From the NCBI GenBank assembly GCA_002162685.1, contig MAAQ01000013.1, positions 462,761 to 526,760 of the forward strand: a stretch of DNA of 64,000 nucleotides. The letters run 5' to 3'. This stretch comes from Flavobacteriales bacterium 33_180_T64. Lineage in GTDB: Bacteria; Bacteroidota; Bacteroidia; Flavobacteriales; Flavobacteriaceae. Made by a program: the position numbers and the translations under genes. The notes under the pieces are model-generated. The model was not told the origin of the DNA and ran no database searches. It was given only the letters and a program-made list of their open reading frames with translations. This document shows positions 54,013 through 62,829 of this stretch, piece after piece (within the stretch, counting starts at the first letter, position 1; the number at the start of each line of letters is the position of its first letter).

Positions 54013-55032
54013 ATGTCTAAGCAAATACATATACTAGTAATTCGTCTCTCAGCAATGGGTGACGTTGCCATGACTGTTCCTGTTTTAAGAGCGCTTAGCT
54101 CCCAACATCCTAATCTTAAGATAACAGTTTTAACACGATCGTTTTTCAAACCTTTTTTTGAAGATATTCCAAATGTTTATGTTTTTGAAGCAGATATCAA
54201 AGGAAAACATAAAGGTGTTTTGGGGCTTTGGAAGTTATCAAAAGCACTTAAAAAACTAAAGTTTGATGTTGTTGCAGATTTACATAATGTGCTACGAAGT
54301 AAGGTTTTAAAATTCTTTTTCTTTGGAAAAAAAGTCATACAAATTAATAAAGGACGACAAGAGAAAAGTGCATTAGTAAATGGAGAATTATTTGAGCAAC
54401 TTAAAACCACACATCAACGATATGCTGATGTTTTTAAGCAATTAGGTTTTCAGATAGATTTAAATCATCCAATATTTCCAAAGAAAGAAAGCCTTAATTC
54501 TAAGAGCATTCAACATCTTGGTACAGATTCTAAAAAATGGATTGGAATTGCACCTTTTGCAGCTTTTGAAGGAAAGATGTATCCATTAGATTTGATGGAA
54601 AAAGTCATTGAAAACTTGCTAAAAGAATACAAGGTTATACTATTTGGTGCAGGAAATGATGAAGCCAAAATATTAGACAGAATTGCCGATCAATATGATG
54701 GTGTTATTAATCTTGCGGGTAAATTTTTATTAGATGAGGAATTAGATGTTATTTCAAACTTAGACCTTATGCTTGCCATGGATTCTGGTAACGCACATCT
54801 TGCGGCAATGCTAGGCGTGAAAGTAATTACAATTTGGGGCGTGACGCATCCTTATGCTGGTTTTTTGCCTTTTAATCACACAATAGATTCAGCAATTTTA
54901 GCAGATAAAACTCATTACCCAAAAATACCAACATCAGTTTATGGAAATAAGCTTCCTGAAGGTTATGAAAATGCAATGCGTTCAATTTCTCCAAAGCAGA
55001 TTATTTCAAAGGTTTTAGATGCTATAAAATAA
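54013..55032 (+). CDS. Glycosyltransferase family 9 (heptosyltransferase-like)
   Basis: The 339-residue GT-B enzyme resembles ADP-heptose:LPS heptosyltransferases. Key segments are LVIRLSAMGDVAMTVPVLRA at about residues 8-27, VVADLHNVLRSKVLKFF, WIGIAPFAAFEGKMYPLD, and LMLAMDSGNAHLAAMLGVKV with IWGVTHPYAGF. It should act at the inner membrane on the LPS inner core. It is likely in one unit with the DUF4254 gene. No terminator in its own direction is seen; the hairpin just after it has its T run on the other strand. Confidence 0.88.
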   Translation: MSKQIHILVIRLSAMGDVAMTVPVLRALSSQHPNLKITVLTRSFFKPFFEDIPNVYVFEADIKGKHKGVLGLWKLSKALKKLKFDVVADLHNVLRSKVLKFFFFGKKVIQINKGRQEKSALVNGELFEQLKTTHQRYADVFKQLGFQIDLNHPIFPKKESLNSKSIQHLGTDSKKWIGIAPFAAFEGKMYPLDLMEKVIENLLKEYKVILFGAGNDEAKILDRIADQYDGVINLAGKFLLDEELDVISNLDLMLAMDSGNAHLAAMLGVKVITIWGVTHPYAGFLPFNHTIDSAILADKTHYPKIPTSVYGNKLPEGYENAMRSISPKQIISKVLDAIK

Positions 55033-55058
55033 AAAAACCTCGTTCTAAAAGAACGAGG
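55031..55058 (-). terminator. Intrinsic terminator for the flavoprotein reductase gene
   Basis: CCTCGTTCT and AGAACGAGG form a perfect 9-bp stem with a 3-base loop. The A run at 55031-55037 becomes a T run on the minus strand, so it ends the message coming from the right. It overlaps the stop codon region of the GT9 gene. Confidence 0.7.
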
Positions 55059-55222
55059 CAAGATTTAGAATCTTTTAGATAATCCCTATGATTAAATTCT
55101 AATCGTTAACGAAGGTATTTTGATTAAAATTAGCGGTCAAGAATTCGTAAGAATATCTTTTATTTTTTCGATAAAATGCTGATTACTACGATAAAGCACT
55201 AATTAATCAGGTAATGTGTAGT

Positions 55223-56278
55223 TTAAACATCATCATAATCAATAAAAATAGTAGGTGTAGTTGGATGTGCTTGACATGTTAAAATAAGTCCTTCTGCTAA
55301 TTCTCCATCAGTTAAAATATTATTTTGTCTCATGGTCGCTTTTCCTTCAGTAACTTTTGCAATACAACTACTACATATTCCACCTTGACAAGAATAAGGC
55401 GCATCTATATCTTCATCTAAAGCAGCTTCTAGTAAAGATTGTTTCTGAGACATTTCAAAAGTAAATGTTTCGTCATCTAAAAGGACACTAACCTTTGTTT
55501 TTCCACTTGTCACAGTAGTTTCATTAATCTCTGCTGGTTTTGCAGCTTTAAATAATTCGAAATGAATACGTGCTTCGTCTACATCATGCTCAGTTAAAAT
55601 ATCTTTTACAGTGTGTATCATACCTTCTGGGCCACAAAGATAATAGGCGTCAACATCTAGATGTTTGTATTTGTTTTTCATCACATAATTAACGGTACTT
55701 TTTTCAATACGACCAAAAATGGCGTCACCTTCATCTGCTTGACTAAAAACAAATTGTACAGAGAAACGAGAACTATATTGATGTTGTAGTTCTAATAATT
55801 GATTTAAAAACATAGTGTCTTTAGTTGTTCTATTACCATAAACCAATATAATTTTGCTTTGTATTTCTTCCTCTAAGGCGCATTTTATAATACTTAAAAC
55901 AGGAGTAATACCACTTCCAGCAGTAAAAACAGCTATATTTTTAGTTTTAGAATCATTCGGTTCAAAGACAAACCGTCCTTTAGGAGGTGCGACTTCTAAT
56001 ACATCGCCAGCATGTAATTGGTGGTTTGCATATGCAGAAAAGGTACCATCTTTAACTTCTTTAACAGCAACTTTAAGTTCTCCGCTTTTAGGAGATACAC
56101 ATAAAGAGTAGTCTCGCCGTATTTCATTGCCGTTAATTACTGTTTTTAATGTAATGTATTGCCCTGCTTTAAATTGAAATGCATTTTTTAAATGTTCAGG
56201 AACATCGAAACTAATAGTTACCGCTTTTTCGGTTTCTTTTTTTATTTCTTTTATAGTGAGTTTATGAAACTGTGACAT
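55223..56278 (-). CDS. Ferredoxin-reductase-type flavoprotein with C-terminal 2Fe-2S domain (PaaE-like)
   Basis: This is a 351-residue electron-transfer protein. An FAD-binding domain comes first (RRDYSLCVSP, then GTFSAYANHQLHAGDVLEV). An NAD(P)-binding domain follows (FTAGSGITPVLSIIK, ILVYGNRTTKDTMF and YYLCGPEGMIHTV). A plant-type ferredoxin domain ends the protein, with the cluster ligands in CQGGICSSC and a last Cys in LTCQAHP. The layout matches PaaE/PaaK oxygenase reductases, but no oxygenase genes are nearby. The partner is therefore unknown; fatty-acid desaturases or hydroxylases are possible. It is a single-gene unit with a terminator at 55031-55058. Confidence 0.9.
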   Translation of the reverse strand: MSQFHKLTIKEIKKETEKAVTISFDVPEHLKNAFQFKAGQYITLKTVINGNEIRRDYSLCVSPKSGELKVAVKEVKDGTFSAYANHQLHAGDVLEVAPPKGRFVFEPNDSKTKNIAVFTAGSGITPVLSIIKCALEEEIQSKIILVYGNRTTKDTMFLNQLLELQHQYSSRFSVQFVFSQADEGDAIFGRIEKSTVNYVMKNKYKHLDVDAYYLCGPEGMIHTVKDILTEHDVDEARIHFELFKAAKPAEINETTVTSGKTKVSVLLDDETFTFEMSQKQSLLEAALDEDIDAPYSCQGGICSSCIAKVTEGKATMRQNNILTDGELAEGLILTCQAHPTTPTIFIDYDDV

Positions 56279-56399
56279 AAATATTTTTTTGTAAAAATAA
56301 CGAAGCTAATACATTTAGTCATTTTTTTCGACGAAAATTAATGCATAAGAAATTTAGGGATATTCTAATTAGAGTAAATTCAAAATTATATCAAGACAA

Positions 56400-56420
56400 C
56401 TACTAATCAATTATTAGTAG
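56400..56420. repeat. Inverted repeat, 8-bp arms
   Basis: CTACTAAT and ATTAGTAG flank a 5-base loop, with no T run after it. It is a candidate operator or RNA hairpin. Confidence 0.5.
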
Positions 56421-56561
56421 CATTTGGGGATTTTATAACCACTTTGAGTTTTTTTCAATTAACAAATAGCTATCAATTTATAAGTTGATTGGTATGAAAC
56501 TCATAAAAGAAAAATCCTCTTTATAAATAACCATCTTGTTTAAAATAGGTTAAGTGTCGAG

Positions 56562-56669
56562 ATGAATATATATTCATGTCTTATCGTTTCCATATTTCTA
56601 AGACATAGTTGAACATAATTAAGACAGCACTAAAGGCTCATAAAGAACACCACAAACTAATGCTGTCTT
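56562..56669. repeat. Cluster of overlapping inverted repeats
   Basis: A 16-bp perfect palindrome (ATGAATAT then ATATTCAT, 56562-56577) is followed by ATGTCTTA/TAAGACAT (56576-56606) and AAGACAGCA/TGCTGTCTT (56621-56669). The GTCTT and AAGAC segments could pair in more than one way. The last hairpin has a 31-base loop and is followed by GAGAGAGTTTTTC. Confidence 0.5.
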
Positions 56670-56753
56670 GAGAGAGTTTTTCTATAACCAGAATTTAATT
56701 TGTAACAAAAAATGTATTATTATTACTAACATTTGTAATACAACCAAAAAGAT

Positions 56754-58229
56754 ATGATTAAACATTTTATAAGCCTAGAGTGGAAACAATTTAGAAGAGC
56801 TTCATATTTTCAAAAAGGACTTGCTATTAAAATCTTATTGTTTTTAGCGGTTATCTATTTTGGAGGAATAGCACTTTTTCTTGGAGGAGTTATGTTTTTT
56901 GGACTTAAAAAAGTATTTCCAGACGTGGATCCAATAGTTATGGTTAATAACTATTTAATATACTGGATATTTTTTGAGTTAATGATTCGATATTTTATAC
57001 AGCAACTACCTGTAATGAATATTAAACCATTGATGATAATTCCTATAAAACGAGATTCTGTAATTCATTATTTATTAGGGAAAACAACCCTTTCATTTTT
57101 TAACTTTATTTCCCTATTTATAGTTTTTCCTTTTTCTATAGTTCTATTATTTAAGGGTTACCCTGTATCTAATGTAATTTTATGGTTTTTCGCGATACTC
57201 TGTATTACTATGTCTATAAACTTTTTAAACTTTTTAATTAATAAAAGTAATACAGTTTTTTATGGTATTGTTTCTGTCGTGGCTGCAATTGTTGCATTGA
57301 GGTATTTTAATATTTTTGATGTAACAGAACCGATTGGAAAAATCTTTAATGGGTTATACAATCAACCTTATTTAGCAATTATTCCTTTGTTAATAATGAT
57401 AGGATTATATAAAGCGAATTTCAATTTTATTAGAAAAGGATTTTACTTAGATGGTGCAATTTCTAAGAAAATAAAAGAAGTACATGCAACCGATTTATCA
57501 TGGATGGATCGTTTTGGAAGTGTTGCTCCTTTCTTGAAAAATGATATAAAAATGATTACACGAAATGCAAGACCCAAACAAGTTGTATTGATGTCATTTT
57601 TCTTCTTGTTTTATGGATTATTCTTTTTTACTCAAAAAATATATATTGAAGAGATGCCCTATTTATTAGGTTTTGCTTCAATATTTATTACAGGTGGATT
57701 TCTTTTAAGCTTTGGCCAATTGGTACCGTCTTGGGATAGTGAATACTATAAACTCTTAATGAGTCAAAATATTCCGTATAGACAATATTTAGAATCTAAA
57801 TGGTATTTAATGGTTTTTGCAGTTATTGTTGCATTTATATTAAGTACACCATACTTATATTTTGGTGTGGATATTTATTTAATAATAGCAGCTGGTGCAT
57901 TATTTAATATTGGCTTAAATACATTTATCACGCTGTTTGGAGGTGCTTTAAACAGAGTCCCAATAGAGTTAGATACAAAAGCAAAAGCCTTTAGCAATAC
58001 CAATGGTTTTAACCCAACGCAATTACTAATAGCATTGCCTAAAATGGCATTACCAATAATAATTTTCTTTATACCATATCATTTTATCAATTTTAATGCA
58101 GGACTTATAGCATTAGCATTATCTGGACTTATAGGAATTGTATTTAAAAACGTTTTCTTAAATAAAATCGAGCAGGTATACCAAAAAGGTAAATACAAAA
58201 CTATTGCTGCATTTAGCGAAAAAAAATAA
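56754..58229 (+). CDS. DUF5687 ABC-2-type membrane component
   Basis: The 491-residue protein has about twelve hydrophobic helices and the start MIKHFISLEWKQFRRASYFQ, which fits the Bacteroidota family DUF5687 of predicted ABC exporter permeases. A long cytoplasmic loop containing DLSWMDRFGSVAPFLKNDIKM lies near the middle, as in the two-half ABC permeases. The substrate is unknown. It is 25 bases before the ATP-binding protein gene, with which it should form an exporter. Confidence 0.8.
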   Translation: MIKHFISLEWKQFRRASYFQKGLAIKILLFLAVIYFGGIALFLGGVMFFGLKKVFPDVDPIVMVNNYLIYWIFFELMIRYFIQQLPVMNIKPLMIIPIKRDSVIHYLLGKTTLSFFNFISLFIVFPFSIVLLFKGYPVSNVILWFFAILCITMSINFLNFLINKSNTVFYGIVSVVAAIVALRYFNIFDVTEPIGKIFNGLYNQPYLAIIPLLIMIGLYKANFNFIRKGFYLDGAISKKIKEVHATDLSWMDRFGSVAPFLKNDIKMITRNARPKQVVLMSFFFLFYGLFFFTQKIYIEEMPYLLGFASIFITGGFLLSFGQLVPSWDSEYYKLLMSQNIPYRQYLESKWYLMVFAVIVAFILSTPYLYFGVDIYLIIAAGALFNIGLNTFITLFGGALNRVPIELDTKAKAFSNTNGFNPTQLLIALPKMALPIIIFFIPYHFINFNAGLIALALSGLIGIVFKNVFLNKIEQVYQKGKYKTIAAFSEKK

Positions 58230-58254
58230 TAAGAGAAATTAAACATATTGTAAA

Positions 58255-58962
58255 ATGATAATAACACATAATCTTTCAAAAAAATATAACGAAGTTTCGG
58301 TTTTAAATATCGAAAGCCTAGAGATTCCTAAAGGACAAAGTTTTGGGCTTGTAGGAAATAATGGAGCAGGAAAAACAACGTATTTTAGTTTGTTACTCGA
58401 TTTAATTCAACCAACAACCGGTTATATTAAAAACAAAGATATTTTAGTGAATGAAAGTGAAGATTGGAAACCGTTTACCTCATCTTTTATTGATGAAAGT
58501 TTTTTAATTGGTTATTTAACAGCCGAAGAATATTTCTATTTTATTGGTGAGTTACGAGGACAAAATAAAGCAGATGTTGATGCATTAGTATCACAATTTG
58601 AAGATTTTTTCCATGGAGAAATTTTAGGTCAGAAAAAATACCTTAGAGATTTAAGTAAAGGAAACCAGAAGAAAGCAGGTATTGTTGCCGCTTTAATTGG
58701 GAATCCAGAGGTTATTATTTTAGATGAACCTTTTGCGAATTTAGATCCAACAACACAAATACGGTTAAAACAAATCATTAAAAATCTTGCCCAAAAACAT
58801 GGTGTTACTGTTTTAGTCTCTAGTCATGATTTATTACATGTTACAGATGTATGTGAGCGTATTGTGGTTTTAGAAAAAGGAGAGGTTGTTAAAGATTTAG
58901 CAACAAATGAAGCGACTTTAAAAGAATTAGAATTGCATTTTGCAGGTTCAGAGGTGCTTTAG
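58255..58962 (+). CDS. ABC transporter ATP-binding protein
   Basis: The 235-residue ATPase has Walker A GLVGNNGAGKTT at about residues 32-43, the signature LSKGNQKKAGI, Walker B VIILDEPFANLDP and the switch His in SSHDLLH. It is a single half, so it would work as a dimer with the DUF5687 permease just upstream. The pattern is that of ABC-2 exporters. Direction of transport and substrate are not known. Confidence 0.93.
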   Translation: MIITHNLSKKYNEVSVLNIESLEIPKGQSFGLVGNNGAGKTTYFSLLLDLIQPTTGYIKNKDILVNESEDWKPFTSSFIDESFLIGYLTAEEYFYFIGELRGQNKADVDALVSQFEDFFHGEILGQKKYLRDLSKGNQKKAGIVAALIGNPEVIILDEPFANLDPTTQIRLKQIIKNLAQKHGVTVLVSSHDLLHVTDVCERIVVLEKGEVVKDLATNEATLKELELHFAGSEVL

Positions 58963-58994
58963 AGGCTGCCAATACATCTAAAAACCTACCATTT

Positions 58995-59027
58995 TTTGAC
59001 AATAATTCAAAAAGATGCTTATTTTTA
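58995..59027 (+). promoter_or_regulatory. Candidate promoter for sprE/porW
   Basis: TTTG at 58995-58998 and TATTTTTA at 59020-59027 (seven of eight match to TAnnTTTG) are 25 bases apart, close to the -33/-7 layout. The ATG follows at 59044. Confidence 0.38.
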
Positions 59028-59043
59028 CAGCATTGCATAATAT

Positions 59044-61647
59044 ATGCAAGCGATTTTTAGTTATAGTATTTACAAAAAACTAAACCTTTTGAATACATCT
59101 TTTAAAGTCTTTATAGCACTGTTTTGCGTTACAATGTTAATCTCAAGTTGTTCTCGTAAAAAAGACACGTTTATTAACCGAAATTTTCATGCTTTAGGCA
59201 CAAAGTATAATGTTCTCTATAATGGAAATATTGCATTAGAAAAAGGACGAGCAAGTGTTGATGACGCTTCTACTGATAATTATTGGCAACTACTACCAAT
59301 AGAACGCATGCAAGTTTCAGAGGAAATTATACTACCAGGACAATCTAAAAACCAAGATTTTGAACGTGCCGAAGAAAAGGCGATTAAAGCAGTTCAAAAG
59401 CATGGTATGAATATCAAAGGGAAAGAGTATAATCCTCAAATTGATGAAGCTTATTTATTATTAGGGCAAGCACGTTATTTTGATCAGCGTTTTATTCCCG
59501 CTTTAGAAGCATTTAATTATATCCTGTATAAATATCCTGCCAGTGATAAGATTAATACCGCAAAAGTTTGGAGAGAGAAAACCAATATGCGTTTAGAAAA
59601 TAACGCCTTGGCTATTAAAAACCTTAAACGTCTTTTAGAACAAGAAGAGCTTGAAGATCAGGATTTAGCAGACGCTACAGCAATATTAGCACAAGCATAT
59701 ATTAATGTTAAATCAAAAGATAGTGCGATGACTCAGTTGAAAATTGCTACTGAGTTTACAAAAAAGAAAAAGGATAAGGCTCGTTTTAATTATATATTAG
59801 GGCAATTGTATGACGAGATTGGAGAAAAGGATAGTGCCAATATTGCTTTTGATAAAGTGATTGATATGCATCGTAAAATTCCAAGACCATATTATATAAA
59901 TGCACACTTAGCGAAATCTAATAATTTCGATATGGAAACAGGAGACAAAATTGAGTTTCTTGAGTACCTGACCAATTTAGAAGAAGATCGTGAAAATCGT
60001 CCGTTTTTAGATAAAATATATTACCGTATTGCAGAATTCCATAGAGCTACTGAAACCGACTCTTTAGCAATTGCGTATTACAAGAAATCACTTCGTACTA
60101 ATCTTGGAGACAAAGAATTAATGTCAAGAGATTATGCGACACTTGGTGATATGAGTTTTGATAAAGCACAGTATAAACTTGCTGGAGCATATTATGACAG
60201 TACAATGTTAAACATGAAGCTTAACTCTAAGCCTTATCGTGTTGTTAAACGTAAACGCGAAAACCTTGAAGATGTTATTTATTATGAAGGTATAGCTCAA
60301 GTTAATGATAGTATTTTAAGGTTAGTTACTCTATCAGATGAAGACAGATTAACCTATTTTTCAAAATATACCGAAGCGCTTAAAGTGATCGCAGCAGCTG
60401 AAAAAGAAAAAGTTGAAGCTGAAGAACGTCGCAATTCAAATACTGGACAAAAACAATCCATAACCAATAACGTTGGTAAATCACTTCGACCAGATCCTAA
60501 TGCTTTAAGTGGAAACGCGCAAGAGTTCTATTTCTATAATCAAACCACAGTAGCTTACGGTAAAAACGAGTTTTTAAAAGTTTGGGGAAATAGAGCGCTT
60601 AAGGATAACTGGAGATTGTCTGATACGAAAGCTAGAGGCTCAAACATTTCTGAAACCGAAGAGATTGCTGCAAATGCATCAGAAGATGAACGTTTTGATC
60701 CAAAGTATTATATATCTAAAATTCCTTCAGATCAAAAGATTATTGATAGTTTAGCAAAAGATCGCAACTATGCGTATTACCAATTAGGTGTGATTTACAA
60801 AGAAAAATTTAAAGAATATAGACTCGCCAAAGTAAGACTAGAAAAGTTATTACAAAATAATCCTGAAGACCGATTAATTTTACCTTCAAAATACAATCTA
60901 TTTCAAATTTATACCGAATTAGGCTTGTCTGCAAAAGCTAATGCAATGAAAGACGAGATCGTAAATAATTATCCTGAGTCTCGATATGCGCAAATTTTAT
61001 TGAATCCTAAGTCTGAGTTTTCAAAAGATGAAAATAGCCCAGAAAGTTTATACGAAAAGCTATATACTCAGTTTAGAAATCAAGACTATGCAGAAGTTGT
61101 TTCAAAAACAGAACAATACATTGCGCAATTTGAAGGCGATCCAATAGTGCCTAAATTTGAGATACTAAAAGCCTCTGCAAATGGAAGGTTAAACGGATTT
61201 GAAGCCTATAAAAAAGGCGTCAATTTTATTGCATTAACCTATCCAAATTCTGAAGAGGGTAAAAAGGCAAAAGAAATCCTTAAATCTGTGATCCCAATTC
61301 TGGCAAAAAAAGACTTTACAAGTAATGATACTGCGAAACATTTTAATGTATTATATCCTTTTAGTAATGAAGAAAAAGATCAAATTGAAGACTTTGTAGC
61401 GCAATTAGATGATGCTATTTCGAAAGTCAATTATTTTGATTTATCTACATCGATAGATTTTTATGATGGAAACACAACTTTTGTTGTCGTTCATGGATTA
61501 ACAAGCGCAGAAGGAGCATCGGGTTTTGCTGAAATATTAAAAGAGACTAAAAACAAAATAGACCGAAGTTACCACTCAATTTCTTCGCCTAACTACGAAA
61601 TTGTACAACGACATAAGAACTTAAACGAATACCTCGAATCTCAATAA
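59044..61647 (+). CDS. porW: Type IX secretion / gliding lipoprotein SprE (PorW)
   Basis: This 867-residue TPR lipoprotein is required for type IX secretion and gliding in relatives such as Flavobacterium johnsoniae (SprE) and Porphyromonas gingivalis (PorW). The signal peptide ends LISSC (lipidated Cys36). The mature start KKDTFINRNFHALGTKYNV, with LYNGNIALEKG, is characteristic. Tetratricopeptide repeats fill about residues 120-420 (QIDEAYLLLGQARYFDQRF, then RFNYILGQLYDEIGEKDSA) and resume around 590-760. The C-terminal end has its own small domain. It is followed after 10 bases by a bactofilin gene. With the sorting-domain remnant at 41446, it indicates that the cell has type IX secretion. 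Confidence 0.9.
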   Translation: MQAIFSYSIYKKLNLLNTSFKVFIALFCVTMLISSCSRKKDTFINRNFHALGTKYNVLYNGNIALEKGRASVDDASTDNYWQLLPIERMQVSEEIILPGQSKNQDFERAEEKAIKAVQKHGMNIKGKEYNPQIDEAYLLLGQARYFDQRFIPALEAFNYILYKYPASDKINTAKVWREKTNMRLENNALAIKNLKRLLEQEELEDQDLADATAILAQAYINVKSKDSAMTQLKIATEFTKKKKDKARFNYILGQLYDEIGEKDSANIAFDKVIDMHRKIPRPYYINAHLAKSNNFDMETGDKIEFLEYLTNLEEDRENRPFLDKIYYRIAEFHRATETDSLAIAYYKKSLRTNLGDKELMSRDYATLGDMSFDKAQYKLAGAYYDSTMLNMKLNSKPYRVVKRKRENLEDVIYYEGIAQVNDSILRLVTLSDEDRLTYFSKYTEALKVIAAAEKEKVEAEERRNSNTGQKQSITNNVGKSLRPDPNALSGNAQEFYFYNQTTVAYGKNEFLKVWGNRALKDNWRLSDTKARGSNISETEEIAANASEDERFDPKYYISKIPSDQKIIDSLAKDRNYAYYQLGVIYKEKFKEYRLAKVRLEKLLQNNPEDRLILPSKYNLFQIYTELGLSAKANAMKDEIVNNYPESRYAQILLNPKSEFSKDENSPESLYEKLYTQFRNQDYAEVVSKTEQYIAQFEGDPIVPKFEILKASANGRLNGFEAYKKGVNFIALTYPNSEEGKKAKEILKSVIPILAKKDFTSNDTAKHFNVLYPFSNEEKDQIEDFVAQLDDAISKVNYFDLSTSIDFYDGNTTFVVVHGLTSAEGASGFAEILKETKNKIDRSYHSISSPNYEIVQRHKNLNEYLESQ

Positions 61648-61657
61648 ATTTAGACTT

Positions 61658-62104
61658 ATGTTTTCAGAAAAAAAAACAGGACGTATGGCTTCAGATACAA
61701 TTTCACAACAAAACACAATTGCTAAAGGCACTGTAATTACAGGCGACATTATTAGCGATGGCGATTTCAGAATTGAAGGTTCAATTCAAGGAAACATTAA
61801 AACACCAGGAAAAGTGGTTATTGGTAAAACAGGAATCATCAACGGAACTTTAAAAAGCGCGAATGCAGATATAGAAGGGAAGTTTATGGGTAAATTGGTG
61901 CTTTCAGATACCTTATCGTTAAAATCTTCGGCATATGTTGAAGGTGAGGTTATGGTCGCGAAATTAGCAGTAGAACCAGGAGCAACATTTAATGCAACAT
62001 GTTCTATGAAAGGTCCTTTAAAAGAACTAAACAGAGGTAATGGAGCATCAGGACACCAAACAACAACAACAACCAGACCAACAGAAAAAGGGCAAATCGT
62101 CTAA
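61658..62104 (+). CDS. Bactofilin (polymer-forming cytoskeletal protein)
   Basis: The 148-residue protein has a central right-handed beta-helix of bactofilin repeats at about residues 18-115: NTIAKGTVITGDIISDGDF, RIEGSIQGNIKTPGKVVIG, IINGTLKSANADIEGKF and YVEGEVMVAKLAVEPGA. Bactofilins self-assemble into filaments that organise envelope processes. The tail is low-complexity Thr-rich. Its last 65 bases are also the beginning of the AtpZ-like gene in another frame, where a CAA repeat codes Thr here and Gln there. It sits 10 bases after sprE/porW, suggesting a shared transcript. Confidence 0.92.
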   Translation: MFSEKKTGRMASDTISQQNTIAKGTVITGDIISDGDFRIEGSIQGNIKTPGKVVIGKTGIINGTLKSANADIEGKFMGKLVLSDTLSLKSSAYVEGEVMVAKLAVEPGATFNATCSMKGPLKELNRGNGASGHQTTTTTRPTEKGQIV

Positions 62105-62303
62105 TACTTACACGCGGTTTTCAGGAATAGCAATCCAAATGTTTGCGATCATTGCAGCTGGAACTTTCATAGGCTATAAGCTTGATGAAAAATATCCCAA
62201 TGAGCATAATTTATATACACTAGCAGGTTCATTGTCATCGGTAATAATATCTATTATTTATATAATAAGGCGTATTATTGCAATCTCAAAAGAAGATAAA
62301 TAA
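62040..62303 (+). CDS. AtpZ/AtpI-like membrane protein
   Basis: The 87-residue protein has two transmembrane helices (about residues 30-46 and 62-80). The pattern RFSGIAIQMFAIIAAGTFIGYKLDEK is that of the AtpI/AtpZ family, which assists c-ring assembly or Mg/Ca supply of ATP synthase. The first 20 residues are Gln-rich and lie inside the bactofilin gene; no other ATG precedes the conserved helix, so the 65-base overlap appears real. It is followed without any gap by the next small membrane gene and then atpB. Confidence 0.85.
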   Translation: MEHQDTKQQQQPDQQKKGKSSNTYTRFSGIAIQMFAIIAAGTFIGYKLDEKYPNEHNLYTLAGSLSSVIISIIYIIRRIIAISKEDK

Positions 62304-62702
62304 ATGAATGACCTTTTTAAAAAAAGAGAGATAAGTTTTCTTATTCAGTTTATCGCTCTAAGTGGTTTATTATTTGCAACACATAGTTACTTAAATTATC
62401 ATTTTGCAAAAGGTGTCGATTTGTTTTTTCCGCTATGGCATATTTATTTATTTCATGTTGTTACGGTTATTATTATTTACACACTAATCAATTACCGAGA
62501 CGCTATAGGCAAGACAGAAGTATTTAATACCTTTATTTTTGGAATGCTTTTAAAAATGATATTAACTATGGTGTTTTTATTACCATGGATTTTATCTAAG
62601 CCAGAACAAAAAGGAAACGATCTTGCTAACTTTTTTATTCCTTACTTTCTTTTTCTAACATTCGAAGTCTATTCTGTAGTAAAAATTCTTCAAAAAAAGT
62701 AA
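62304..62702 (+). CDS. Four-helix membrane protein before atpB (DUF6168-like)
   Basis: The 132-residue protein has four hydrophobic helices, at about 12-30, 44-64, 76-96 and 108-128. It fits the family I know as DUF6168, which is regularly found in this place in flavobacterial ATP synthase loci. It may play the part of AtpI proper, but this is inference. It starts directly after the AtpZ-like stop. Confidence 0.68.
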   Translation: MNDLFKKREISFLIQFIALSGLLFATHSYLNYHFAKGVDLFFPLWHIYLFHVVTVIIIYTLINYRDAIGKTEVFNTFIFGMLLKMILTMVFLLPWILSKPEQKGNDLANFFIPYFLFLTFEVYSVVKILQKK

Positions 62703-62757
62703 AGAAAACAGAATCTTTAACATCTTAAGAATAGGCTATCAAATAATCATTAAATTA

Positions 62758-62791
62758 TTGTTTGACAATTACAATAATGTATGTACATTTG
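62758..62791 (+). promoter_or_regulatory. Promoter of the atpB operon
   Basis: TTG at 62758-62760, followed directly by TTTG, and TACATTTG at 62784-62791 give a -33/-7 arrangement with 26 or 23 bases between element starts. The ATG of atpB at 62830 lies 38 bases after the -7 element. The open frame that runs through this site from 62758 is therefore not translated from there. Confidence 0.55.
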
Positions 62792-62829
62792 CACCGAATT
62801 TAAAGCAGCGTATTTTTAAGCGATACAGG

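Larger units (their letters stand above)
56279..56753. other. Intergenic region of about 475 bases rich in inverted repeats
   Basis: No coding frame or tRNA is seen. The region holds several perfect inverted repeats: 56400-56420 (8-bp arms), the palindrome 56562-56577, 56576-56606 (8-bp arms) and 56621-56669 (9-bp arms). A loose -33/-7 pair (TTTG at 56699, AACATTTG at 56728-56735) precedes the DUF5687 gene. The repeats lie upstream of that promoter and between divergent genes, so they may be operators, a small RNA or a worn mobile fragment. Confidence 0.5.

Noticed and set aside
62758..62829. N-terminal extension of atpB
   Set aside because: It lies over a good promoter match (TTG/TTTG and TACATTTG), and the signal-like segment expected for Bacteroidota AtpB begins at 62830.
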